Shown: piece after piece, positions 1 through 10,399 of the stretch
Position numbering within the stretch: position 1 is the first letter of the stretch
Layout: each line of letters starts with the position of its first letter
NCBI GenBank assembly: GCA_030407085.1
Contig: CM059583.1
Coordinates: forward strand, 85,974,001-86,038,000
Source: Trichopria drosophilae
Lineage: Eukaryota > Arthropoda > Insecta > Hymenoptera > Diapriidae
Direction of reading: 5' to 3'
Length of the DNA stretch: 64,000 nt
Program-made: the position numbers and the translations under genes
Notes under the pieces: generated by a model
Database searches by the model: none
The model's input: only the letters and a program-made list of their open reading frames with translations
Told to the model about the DNA's origin: nothing

Positions 1-17
1 ATTTACGCTACAAAGTG

Positions 18-1377
18 TTACCGCAAAGGTCTAACATCGAACGACGCGTTGACAAAAAGGAAGGTTCGAAGCTTATTTTTAAATGATGTTACATTCCTAC
101 TTTCGCGGATGTTAGAGGGTAACGCATTCCAAAGACGAGTCGAGGTAATAACAAAGGAGTTTGCATATGCCTCGAGTCGATGGGGCATTACACGAAGCTC
201 CGAAGTTGAACCTGGTCTTAGTACTCGGTTTGTAGTATCTCTTCGCCACTGATAGCAATCGTACAAATAATTCGGTATACCGGTGGTGATAACATCATAG
301 GTGATGATGCCAATCAAATAAAGTCGTCGCGCTTTTGCAACTAGCCAATATAATTCTTGACGGTACGGGGTAATATGCTCGTCCCGGCGCAGATTGAATA
401 CGAAACGTATACCCTTATTAAGCATCCTTTCAATCTTAATTTTCTGTGAAGCGTTGATGTCATTGTATACGGCACAGCAGTAGTCAAGATAGGGCAAAAT
501 GATTGAATTTACAAGACATTTTCGGATATCGAGTGGTAGCAAAGCACGATTTTGTCTAAATTGACGAAGAGTACTATAGACACGCCTCGACATTTGGACA
601 AGATGTTCGTTCCATGATAGTGTGCTATCGAAGGTAAGACCCAAGTTTTTTGCCGATTTTACCCAGAGTAACGTGGTGTTGTTTACTGGCAGTGGAGGGA
701 TAGACTCTATATCGAGAAGATTTAGATGATATGTGCTACCAATAAGAAGAGCTTTCGATTTGCTAAGATTAAGTTTAAGTCCATTAGCTTCCGCCCACTG
801 GCAAAAGTTCGCTACATCGGATGTTATTTTCTCTATGGCTAAGTGAAGATCAGAAACACAGCATTTTAAAAATATTTGGGCGTCATCAGCAAATATGTGT
901 TCTGAGTATTGAAGGACCTCAGAGAGGTCATTTATAAAAATGGAGAAAAGAAGGGGTCCGAGAACTGAGCCCTGAGGCACCCCAGCACCTACGGGTACCC
1001 ACGACGATCTGTCACCATCAACCCCAATTACTGCTTGCTTTCGGCACGATAAGTAAGAAGAGGACCATTGAATTGCCGTATCAGATAGGTTAGCGTTTTT
1101 TAATTTCATGATTAAAATTGAGTGACTAATAGTGTCGAGTGCCTTGCTGAAATCAAATAAGATTATGATGGTTATCATGCGGTTATCGATCGCTTGCTTG
1201 CAGAACTCAGAGACGTAGAGAAGTGCAGTTTGAGTACTAAATCCCTTCCGAAACCCTGACTGGAAGTGATCAAACCAGTTACAATTGCTGAGATAGCTAG
1301 TCAGCTCATTGAAGACGATACGCTCAATGATCTTCGAGATTGCAGGTAAGTTGGCTACAAGACGATAGTGAGCAGGA
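18..1377 (-). pseudogene. Non-LTR retrotransposon ORF2 fragment (reverse transcriptase, 3' part)
   Basis: This is the C-terminal part of a LINE ORF2, the enzyme that copies the element's RNA into the chromosome. Read on the minus strand it shows the RT motifs in order: FDFSKALD (motif A), VPQGSVLGPLLFSIFINDL (motif B) and the catalytic FADD (motif C). The C-terminal LRRDE-x-PYR block seen in Jockey/CR1-like elements follows. The open frame continues upstream of the first Met at 1178 to about 1377 (SKIIER, SGFRKG), so that Met is not a true start. The endonuclease and ORF1 are missing, because the element is cut at an AT microsatellite at about 1380. The frame is open to a stop at 18-20, so the copy is fairly young. 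The clade (Jockey or CR1-like) is an inference. Confidence 0.88.
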
Positions 1378-1868
1378 CATGATGCATATTTATATGTATA
1401 TATATATGTATATACTGAATCTCGCGCAGTACCACCGAATTACGGTGATTTATCGTGATTTTATTTCTTGAAAATCTTATGTCCACGTATTTGTACAATT
1501 ATTTATGCTGTAACAAATACTTAGAATGTTTTGAAATATAGCAGAAATTGTGAGCTGAGGTACAGTATTGCACATGTGCAGTAGCGGCGTACGACATATA
1601 AGAGTGCGCAGTAGTTCGTGCGATACGTACATATGCGCAATAGTGAAAACGGGCATTTAGGATACCTAGTGGTTACGTTAGACATTTACGCATACGCTTG
1701 TGGCATACATTTACAGAAATGACTTATGTCTCCTTCGCATCCGCAGAAATAATGTAGTATACTTAGGAATACTCAATAATAACGCACGACACTTCTGCCT
1801 TATACGGGAATAAAGATGTCATCAAATTATGTTTTAAAATTTTCTTTTTTTTTCAGGAGGGATGGCTT
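1378..1868. other. Unassigned spacer with AT microsatellite
   Basis: A short TATA/TATG-rich microsatellite at about 1385-1417 marks the 5' truncation of the LINE fragment. The rest is unassigned. Around 1570-1660 there are three GCGCAGTAG/GCGCAATAG-like words that resemble the minisatellite unit at 52.2-52.7 kb. No coding signal is seen. Confidence 0.4.
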
Positions 1869-2029
1869 TTAACCCTTTAACGCCCGACTTTTTTAGAACA
1901 GTCGTATTCTTTTGAAACTTGTTATTCGGAGGTTTTCGGGGTCGCTGATTATGAATCTGAAATCAGTTTTTCAAAGTTCAGAATGTCGAGTACAAACTGC
2001 AGAACAAATTATTGTACTTTATTTGCTAT

Positions 2030-2515
2030 ATATATCCGTTCGACATTTTCAGTTCCGATTTTCTCGATTTGCGACAAGCATTTCACTTTAATTTCGCTTA
2101 TGCGTTAGGCATTTGTTTTCTCGATTTTCTCGATTTGCGATAAACAATTCACTTTGATCTCGTAAAGCGTTAGGCGTTTGTTTTTCTGATTTTCATCAGA
2201 GAATTCACTATCAGTTCGCTTATGCGTTAGGCATTTGTTTTTTTCGACTTTTTCGATTTTCGACAAACATTTCACCTTGATCTCGTTTATGCGTTAGGCG
2301 TTTGTTTTTCTGATTTTCATCAGAGAATTCACTTTTAGTTCGCGTATGCGTTAGGCATTTGTTTTTTTCGACTTTCATCAGATAATTCACTTTCAGTTCG
2401 CTTGTGCGTTAGGCATTTGTTTTTTCGACTTTTTCGATTTTCGATAAAGATTTCACTTTGATCTCGTTTATGCGTTAGGCGTTTGTTTTTCCGATTTTCT
2501 CGTTTCTGCTTTAGA
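2030..2515. repeat. Tandem repeat in the piggyBac 5' region
   Basis: About seven diverged copies of a 57-66 bp unit contain TGCGTTAGGC(A/G)TTTGTTTTT followed by TCGAnTTTnTCGA and a TTCACTTTnAnnTCG word. Copies of TGCGTTAGGC or AGCGTTAGGC start near 2103, 2169, 2224, 2291, 2346, 2405 and 2471. The array lies between the left terminal repeat and the transposase. It may hold transposase-binding or promoter sites, but that is inference. Confidence 0.8.
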
Positions 2516-2615
2516 AATTTGTTTTTTCGATTATCAGGAATAGTGACAATCATTATTGTCACTAGTTTCGTTGTAAAACATTTTTTCCCTAAATGTCATA
2601 ATTTTCAACATAATT

Positions 2616-4149
2616 ATGAATCAAAACGGGTTTTGCTATTCACTTCGGTCGAAAAAAGATTATGAACAATTTTTTTCACTCCCTGATAATCCGGAAGATT
2701 CGGAACATGATGGTAATGGCGAAACATCAGATGAGGACGATGTTGAAAATATAGATGTTAGTGAATTACATTCTGATTCAAGTAGTTCTGTTGATTCCGA
2801 CGATGATGAATTTGTTGATATTGTGAGCGACCAATGGTCCCAAAATACAACCTCTTTTATAAAAGAAAATGACAATTTCGACAGGGACGTAGAAGTCCAT
2901 TTGCAGTTTGCTCCGGGTTCTCCAGAAAGTAAATATTTTTTAAATTTATTTACTAAAAACATGATGGACTGGATAGTTCTCGAGACTAATATGTATGCTA
3001 AGGCCAAGGCATGATCAAGTGAGGACATAAGGTGGAAAGATATAAGTGCTGATGAATTGAAAGCATGGATTGGACTGCATTACGTCATGGGCATTCATCG
3101 CCTACCGTCTGTGAGGGATTATTGGAGCACGGATCCATTTCTAAGAGTACCAACAGTAGCAGAGGTTATGACTCGCAATCGCTTTTTGGAAATTACGTCA
3201 AACATTCACCTGAATTCCAATAATACCGCGGTACCTAATGGACATCCAGACTTCGACAAGTTGCATAAAGTTAGACCTCTCATTAATGAGATTAATAAAA
3301 ACAAAAAAATATTATCAACATTCCAATACTTTGTCAGTCGGCAAATCTATGATACCATTCAAAGGGCGTTCATCCCTGAAGCAATACATGCCAATGAAGC
3401 CTATAAAACGAGGCTATAAAGTTTGGTGTCTATGTGATTCGAAGACTGGTTACATCTTAACAATTGATATCTACACGGGTAAGTCAAGTTCAACTGATTG
3501 TTCGTGTGACACATTGGGAGAACGTGTTGTCCTTCATATGACCGAACAATTGCGAAACTCTGGGGCCTTAGTTGCTTTCGACAATTTTTTTACGTCTGTT
3601 AAATTAATTAAAGTGTTGAAAGCCAATCAAATTTTTGCTGTTGGTACTGTTAAGACAAATTGAGTAGGCTTACCGGACATCATGAAAGAAAAGAAAAAGA
3701 TGGTTAGACGGGAATTTGAATATCGATCGCAGGGATGTGTTGCAGCCATAAAGTGGATGGATTCTAAGCCTGTTACAGTTTTGAGTACAGCACATGACCC
3801 TGCATCTGTCATTGTAGTAAAAAGGAAAAATAGAGGCGGCTCTAGAAGTAACATTTCATGTCCAGAAGCGATTGCAGATTATAACAAATATATGGGAGGT
3901 GTAGATCGCTTTGATCAGCTAAAAGAACGTTACGCTGTAGGTAAAAGGTCGAAAAAATGGTTGTGCAGAATATGGTATTTTCTTATTAATTTAGCAGTAG
4001 TAAATGCGCATATTCTGTGTAAAACTCATAGAAAAAATAACTCGTTGAATCAACTTCAGTTTCGACTAAATTTGGCAAAACAGTTGATTGGTAACTTTTC
4101 TTCTTGCGCAAAAATCGGACGCCCTATTACAATCAATAACAAAAGATGA
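2616..4149 (+). pseudogene. piggyBac transposase, broken by two TGA stops and a frameshift
   Basis: This is the transposase that cuts and pastes the surrounding element at TTAA sites. The N-terminus is acidic (many D/E/S, residues about 20-75). It is followed by the family block WIGLHYVMGIHRLPS-x-RDYWS. All three catalytic aspartates of the DDD core are visible: CDSKTGYI near 3436, AFDNFFTS near 3575 and MGGVDRFDQ near 3900. A TGA interrupts the frame at 3012-3014. Reading then shifts to the next frame near 3335-3345, and a second TGA stands at 3661-3663. The C-terminus is short, and no clear C-terminal Cys-rich finger is seen before the stop at 4147. Many family members carry one. The gene is a recent pseudogene. 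Confidence 0.9.
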
Positions 4150-4609
4150 AAGGTTTCAGAAGAGGTTAGGACAACTGAAAATAAGCATTTGCCAAAAAAG
4201 GGATTCTAGCAGCCGATGATGCAAATTTTGCAGCATGAAAGGCAAAGTTGCTAGGACTAAAGTAACTTGTACTAAATGCAAAGTTTCGCTCTGCCTTAGT
4301 CCTTGCTTTGCCTTATTTCATTCCAAATAGTAAACAAAAGTTTCCCTTAATCCTTGCTTTTCCACGTTTTATTCAGAATAATAAACAAAAGTAAGTAAAC
4401 AAAAAAAAAATTAAAAACCCCCAAAAAAAAACAAAAAAAATTTAAAAACCCAAAAAAAAACTCAGAAAACCAAAAAAAAAAAAATACAAAAATACAAAAA
4501 ATACCAAAAAAAAAATGAGATCAAAGTTCTGTAACCTCCTCGTGGTTGATTTCGGTAACTACAAATAAGTAGGGTAATTACGGACCCCCAGAAACATATT
4601 TTTATAAAA

Positions 4610-5215
4610 ATCCAACAAGTTTTAAAAATTTGTCCGCCATATTAGATTCGCCATTTTGAATGTTGAAAAACTGATTTCAGATTCGTAATCAGCAACCCCA
4701 AAAAACCCCCGAGTAACAACTTTCAAACGAATCCGAGCAGTTTTAAAAATTTGTCCGCCATATTAGATTCGCCATTTTGAATGTTGAAAAACTGATTTCA
4801 GATTCGTAATCAGCGACCCCAAAAAAACCCCGAGTAACAACTTTCAAACGAATCCGACCAGTTTTAAAAATTTGTCCGCCATATTGGATCCGCCATTTTG
4901 AATTTTGAAAAACTGATACCAGATTCGTAATCAGCGACCCCAAAAACCCCCGAGTAACAAGTTTCAAATGAATCCGACCAATTTCAAAAAATTTGTCCGC
5001 CATATTGGATCCGCCATTTTGAATTTTGAAAAACTGATTCCAGATTCGTAATCAGCGACCCCAAAAACCCGCGAGTAACAAGTTTCAAACGAATCCGACC
5101 AATTTGAAAAATTTGTCCGCCATATTGGATCCGTCATTTTGAATTTTGAAAAACTAACTGCAGATTCGTAATCAGCGACCCCAAAAACCCCCGAGTAGTC
5201 ATTTTCATTAGCTTA
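4610..5215. repeat. Five 120-bp subterminal tandem units of the piggyBac element
   Basis: The anchor word GATTCGTAATCAGCGACCCC recurs at an almost exact 120-bp period (near 4681, 4801, 4921, 5041 and 5161). Each unit also contains TTTGTCCGCCATATTGGATC, CGCCATTTTGAATTTTGAAA and CCCCGAGTAACAA. The same unit, single or doubled, occurs in the short TTAA-flanked copies listed below. This makes it the link between this transposon and them. Confidence 0.9.
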
Positions 5216-5455
5216 ACTTTATTCAATTTTTGATTTTCTGTTTTTTTTGTAAATCTTGCCACAAAATTTTTTTTTTTATGAGTGTAATAATTAAAAAAAT
5301 GTTAATTTTTTATTGCAATATAAATTTTTTTCACAAAGTAGGATAAATTTGTAGGGGTTGGGTATTTGGAAACCGAAAATATTCCAATTTTTGTGAAAGT
5401 TGTGAAGGTTTGAAGTCAAAAGTGGTTTCGATCGAAACCGCTGGGCGTTAAAGGG

Positions 5456-7060
5456 TTTATGTAAAACAATATCAGAATCTTTTACTCAGAATTTAATGCA
5501 TTATCAGTATCTGATTTCTATTACAATTCCGGAAATTAAATGTTTTCATTATTCATATGATATATTGGAGCGGCCATTTCGAAATTTAGAATCTGATATC
5601 GAATTCGTTATCAGCGACCTCGGAAACTCTTAAGCATGCGTTGTTCGATTTCTCAAGTTTAACTCACTATAAGATTAAAAATATTTATTGTTTGTTCAGG
5701 TTAGAAACGGCTGAACCGTGTTGTCTTGATTCTAGCGTTTGGTTAGGAGTTAGCCGATGTATGGTACAGAAGAAGAGAAGAATATGAAAAATGTAGATTT
5801 CTGAGGGTTCTGTTGGTACATTTTCCCACGATTTTATTCCCATTTACCTGTTTTTGAAAACGTGAGGGGATAACCATTTTCTAATAACGAATTCGTTTTT
5901 CGGATATCAAAACACATTCGAAACCGTGGCAAGCACTATCAGCATGAACCACATTATATTTTAGCAACATTTTCTGTTAAGGTATGTTTTTAAATCAATA
6001 TCGAATGTTTGATTTTAAGGAAGTTTAAGACATTTTTCACAGCGTCCCATTGCTTTCACGCGTTATATTGGTGCCGCAATATCAAAATCCGCATCGAATG
6101 TTTTGGTTGTTTAAAATGTTTCTCGTAGGACCATTTCGGTTGACGTAGATCCTTCGTTTACTCGTGAAGAGCGCGTCAGCAGTGGGGAAGTAAGCCTTCC
6201 GCATAGAAATAAATAGATTCGAAGATACTGATGAACGCAATATGATTTTAAAGAATCATTGAGAAATCGAGCAAAGGAGCCTGGAAATACATTGACAAAT
6301 ACAGTGAAAGATAAACTTTCCAGTGACGTTTCGTTCTCGTTATAAGAATTTGGTGCAAATTCATACCTCTTAGTATTCGTTTGCAAATGCGTTAATACTT
6401 CTCGCGCCGTTAGAATAATAAGTTACAAAAGAGAAAAACTTGTTTATTTTAAACCTCTGGTTTTCGGAAGAAAGAAAAAAAAACGTATTGCAGAAGTTTT
6501 TTCCCCAATTCGTATTTGATAGTTGAAGTAGTCCAAATATTAACAAGAATGACGACAAAATCTGTCAGTGCCATTTTTTTTATAACTTAAAATTCTGTAA
6601 GAAAATGTATAAACCAAAATTTAAACTGCAGGGTTTCGTGTTTTTTAATTATTTTTTATGAAACAACGTATGAAATTTCAAAACACATTTTTATTCGGCT
6701 TTTGATTTTGAAGCCACCTAAGAATTTGATAATAAAATTTCAAAATGTAATAATTTTTACAGCTTGCCACGAGGAGTATGGACTACTCATATTCAAACAT
6801 CGCGAAAACGTAAACATAAACATTTTCATTTTAAATTACCAGTGTTCACAAATATATTATTCGAGAGCTCTAAACAATAAAATAACACGCAAATTTAAAT
6901 AATAGTTGTTTTGCTGCGGATAGTATATCCGTTGGGTAAATCTCTAATCGTACTATAGTTAGTTTCGTTTCGCGTTTTTTCGGATATTTTTTCTTTGTAC
7001 AAAATTGACATTGACGTTGACTGGTATAACTGACTGACGTACGTAACATGACCCCTCGTT
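5456..7060. other. Unassigned spacer with one degraded piggyBac-type unit
   Basis: A single degraded subterminal unit lies near 5560-5640 (GGCCATTTCGAAATTTAGAAT ... TTATCAGCGACCTCGG). I see no other coding or repeat signal. The short open frames in this part have no recognisable family motif and look random. Confidence 0.4.
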
Positions 7061-8512
7061 TGTCTCACAGTAAAAAAAGAACGAAAGTGTGTGTTGTTGT
7101 GGTGAAAAAATAAAATTAGGAAATAAAAAAACTGAATTTTACAGAATTAGTAATGAATGCTGTGAAGTCGTGAAAAAATTTTGTGACAATGAATTTTCTG
7201 TTGATGACGAAAGATATGCGTGTGGTATATTTGTATCTTATTAGCTGGCTTTAATAGAACAAAAAAAAACAGTACCAAGAGGCGTTTGCCATCATTGCAT
7301 ATTAATTATAAAAATATTAAATTAATGAGGGAAACAAGAAATATGAATTCGTTTGAGTGCGTGCGTCATATCTGTTCCAAAGCTCGATCTACTACTTCGA
7401 ATGCGAAAACAAAAAAAGGCCGAGCACATATATGTAAATTTCAAAACGAAATTACTGCATCAAATGGAATGTATGGTAAAATTCGCTCCGAGTCTGCTTA
7501 AAATCTTGAAGAAACTATTGAAACCACAAAAACTCCTATCGAAGAAAATAATATTTTGAAATTGTGCAAAGATTGTTTGCAAACAATCCGCAAAGGTGTA
7601 CGTCATAATTGTAACAAATCAGATTCGAAGAAAAAGGCAAATATTGAAGATTTAATCAATAAACTTTCCCAAAAACAAAAAAGGCAAATATCGGTTACCT
7701 TCCCCAAAAACACAAAAACCAAGGATTCTTCAAAACTAGTATGACAATTTTACCGGCGATCAACTACCTTGATGAAAATAACGACGACGATGAACCAAAA
7801 CAGAAAATATGAAATTTTTACTCACAGCCGGAAACGAAAACTAAAGAGTGTTGATCGTTTAATTTTATTGGGTATTATGCCTGATATAAAAAAAAAACAT
7901 GACAATGTAAAATTACTTTTCGATCTGATAAATACAAATAATGATTTTTTCAAGTTTTTAGAGGATTTTAAAATTATTTTGATGATCATTGGAGAACAAA
8001 CAGCGACATCAACATTTTCTCGTACATATTGTTTCATGACTTTGGAAGGTTTCCAATAAAATTCAGATGAATTCGCTTCCGCGTGAACGGCCGAGATAAG
8101 AAAAGAGCTCGAGAATGCCGAAGTACAATTAATTCTTCCATTTTTTATAAAAGCAATAAGATTAAAGTATTAGAAAAATGCATTATACCGGTGCCAGTCA
8201 TTGTACATGACTATGCAAATCCCATTTTTTTTTGTGTTGGTACCTATACTGTGACGAGAAAATGCGCTGAAATGGCCACGGAAAATGAAAGTAATTCACA
8301 AAAATTACCACGGAGAAATCTTCGAACAAAACGCTTCTAGAAAGGTTCTAAAAGGTGCAGATGAGCTCAACGGTCCAGAAATCTACACGAATTTGGGAAG
8401 TTTGAATTCCAAACAATGGACAAAGTAGTGAACTCATCTTTCGCAGTGAGATATGTCAGTATAGCTCTCGATAAACACATTGTTGAATTGGAAATAAAAA
8501 AACTCTCAAAGT

Positions 8513-8526
8513 TCACATTACTATTA
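8513..8526. repeat. Target-site duplication of the SINE, left copy
   Basis: TCACATTACTATTA at 8513-8526 is repeated exactly at 8766-8779, on the other side of the SINE. Confidence 0.93.
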
Positions 8527-8765
8527 GGACAAGGACAAAGGACAGGTGATTTTCCCCCGTGTTAATGACAATTATTAGTCTATTTGCGGGTCGGCTCTCT
8601 GGTGGAGAGGGTCAGCAAGGTTCCCCGGTTATTCCACACTGCAAATAAGCAGAGAAAATTGCACGGACGGGGATTCGAACTCGGGACCTTCGCGACGTTC
8701 AGTTCGGGCGGACTAAAATTGAAGACTGATGCCTTAGCCCGCACGACCATCTCGCCGACTTTTTA
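8527..8765 (-). mobile_element. tRNA-derived SINE, complete
   Basis: On the minus strand the element starts with GTCGGCGAGATGGTCGTGCG and carries an A-box-like TGGTCGTGCGGGCTAAGG. About 35 bases later there is a B-box GGTCCCGAGTTCGAATCC. Both are internal RNA polymerase III promoter parts inherited from a tRNA. A tRNA-unrelated body follows, and the 3' end is a short CTTTGTCC/CTTGTCC repeat. The perfect 14-bp duplication on both sides shows insertion by target-primed reverse transcription. The element sits inside the decayed gene at 7077-8960. The LINE partner that mobilised it is not identifiable here. Confidence 0.92.
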
Positions 8766-8960
8766 TCACATTACTATTAAAGATTTTAAACAATGCCAAT
8801 CATTTTTGAGAAATTATGGGCTCGGAATCTGGTCGGAGCCTCACTCCATTCACCGTTGTTTCCATCATTTTTGGTAAAACTATAAAACAAACATCCAGGA
8901 CTATTCCGAAATTTCGAAAAAAAAGATTTAGAAGAAACTTTCGAAAACAATTTCGAAAAT

Positions 8961-9720
8961 GAGATTTTAAAGGAATTATCTTATATATCTAGATTAAAAA
9001 GAGCTGTCGTCGATTTCTCATCAAGTTTTTTTTATTTTTTACTATAGCAAAAGAAATAACCGGGAAACAGATGTAGAAAACTTAATGTGAAGTTCTTCTT
9101 GACGTCCCTCAGATCTCCAGGTGGAAAATGGTTGCATCCAATTTTTCTGGATTAATGGGTTAAGAAAGGTGATAGATGGCATTAGCGATTTGTCCGAGAT
9201 CAACGACCTCACTAGCACCAGGGGCATCACTTGAGTGTAGGTTATTTAAGGTGTCTTGCATCCCTTTCGGGTTTAAGGCACCCCCCCCCCCCCCCATGGG
9301 GGAATGGGGCCAAATTTTAGTGATGCGCCAGCACCGCTGGTTGTGCACACTTAAAAAAGATATACAACAAGTCAGCTACCACATTTATTAGCAACAAGCT
9401 GCCTGCCTTGATGCTTCTGTTGGTTCAGAGAACCTTTCTAACGTTGCCACGGCCCGCTAGAGGCCAACCCTTTCTGCGGTTACTGCCTGCACGGACACGG
9501 CACGCCGTAGCGCTCCCCCGTGTGGAACCCGCCGGCAGGGGCTTGACACCGCACCCTAGCTCCCCAGTACGGTGGGTCTCTCGAGTCGTTTCACGATCAG
9601 GCATTCGTCGGCACAGACCAGCCGAACGATCGGGTCCGTGAGGTCGTCAATTCTCAAAACTTGCTAAGAGAAGCGGATCTTTCAAAAGCATTGCTCCTCT
9701 TCGAGCTCGGGCACTTCGAC
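8961..9720. other. Unassigned region with poly-C tract and GC-rich block
   Basis: About 9042-9350 read on the minus strand gives a broken peptide (LGQIANAIYHLS, NPEKLDATIFHLE) that looks once-coding but that I cannot assign. A run of C lies at about 9283-9295. At about 9430-9660 the sequence is strikingly GC-rich (CACGGCCCGCTAGAGG, CGCCGGCAGGGGC) compared with the surrounding AT-rich DNA. It could be the 5' end of an older retroelement. Confidence 0.35.
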
Positions 9721-9723
9721 CCC

Positions 9724-10065
9724 TCACTCTTCCACAATTAAATTGTGGACGGAGATAACCCGCTCCGCTCTCTTCCACAAGTCCCCTGCGGGGTTGGATA
9801 TGTCACTGAGGAGACAATGATCTATCCAGGATAATGATGTGGAAGTGAAATGTGTAGAATAAAATGGAATAATAGAGAGATTATAATTGGTGGCCAATGT
9901 TCGCAGGTAAATATACGCGTGATTGGTCGTGCTAAAGTCTATGTTCAAAACACCCATGGTAACTATGTCCGCATATCTGTACATTATAGTGGCAAGGTCA
10001 GCTTTTAAATTTTTTAGCAATGATGCATTAGGCGAACGGTAAACAGATATCCATAGAATGGAAAG
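9724..10065 (-). pseudogene. LINE endonuclease fragment (C-terminal half)
   Basis: The minus strand shows the C-terminal half of an apurinic-type endonuclease from a non-LTR ORF2: WISVYRSPNAS, then RYADIVTMGVLNIDF (normally GDxN, here V replaces the catalytic D), then SWIDHCLLSD and SVHNLIVEE (the usual SDH is SVH). It follows, in reading order, the N-terminal endonuclease piece at 13085-13290, with the element at about 10066-13080 between them. I read it as the far side of an interrupted element. About 70 residues of the domain are missing at the junction. Confidence 0.7.
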
Positions 10066-10399
10066 GAGTTAGATTAGGTATAGATTCAGATATTTATTCC
10101 CATACATAAGAATTGTACATGAATTCTATAGGTAGGAGTACATAAATTTTCTCTCGGGATTAACGCAAAAGAAGCATTTACACTTAATAGTATACACATT
10201 ATAGCGCTTTACGATTCACATTTTTTACAAGGCTTTACTATAGTGATACGCTTTATACAAGACAGATATCGTTACACAGATCTTTACGCTATGGCTCTAA
10301 TAAAAATTACCTTCTATTAAAACAGCTTTTTACATAGTAAAACAATAGTTTGTGAGCGACCGGGTGATTTAACGTCGTCAGCACTGACAGGAAGTTGCT

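Larger units (their letters stand above)
1873..5455 (+). mobile_element. piggyBac-type DNA transposon, near full length
   Basis: The element begins CCCTTTAACGCCC at 1873-1885 and ends with the exact reverse complement GGGCGTTAAAGGG at 5443-5455. The left side is preceded by TTAA (1869-1872), the target site used by piggyBac. The right side is followed by TTTA, one base away from TTAA. Between the termini lie a 57-66 bp tandem array (about 2030-2515), a transposase gene (2616-4149), an A-rich tract (about 4390-4520), and five 120-bp tandem units (about 4610-5215). The subterminal 120-bp unit is the sequence found dispersed elsewhere in this window. The transposase is broken, so this copy is probably not autonomous. 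Confidence 0.9.
7077..8960 (+). pseudogene. Decayed zinc-finger-like gene of unknown function, split by a SINE
   Basis: Fragments of one protein can be followed in several frames. First comes a CC-rich start followed by EFYRISNECCEVVKKFC (about 7090-7180). Next is ICSKARSTTSNAKTKKGRAH (7370-7430). A knuckle LCKDCLQTIRKGVRHNC lies at 7562-7612, then RKYEIFTHSRKRKLKSVDR (7800-7855) and a C-x2-C-like piece near 8020. A block NYHGEIFEQNASRKVLKGAD lies near 8305-8365. After the SINE at 8527-8765 comes LRNYGLGIWSE (8805-8835), then HHFW...YKTNIQDYSEI to about 8915. The order and spacing suggest one Cys-rich protein of a repetitive family that I associate with arthropod and cnidarian genomes. Its function is unknown to me. 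Frameshifts and stops are frequent. Confidence 0.55.

Noticed and set aside
4743..5003. Minus-strand repeat protein
   Set aside because: It is a translation of the 120-bp tandem units.
8590..8760. Functional tRNA gene
   Set aside because: The A and B boxes lie in a SINE, and no cloverleaf with a matching acceptor stem was found.
8584..8877. Plus-strand open frame over the SINE
   Set aside because: The frame is antisense to the SINE and crosses both its boundary and the decayed gene. It has no family motif.
9408..9641. Arg/Pro-rich plus-strand gene in the GC-rich block
   Set aside because: The frame is a consequence of high G+C; no start context or family motif was seen.
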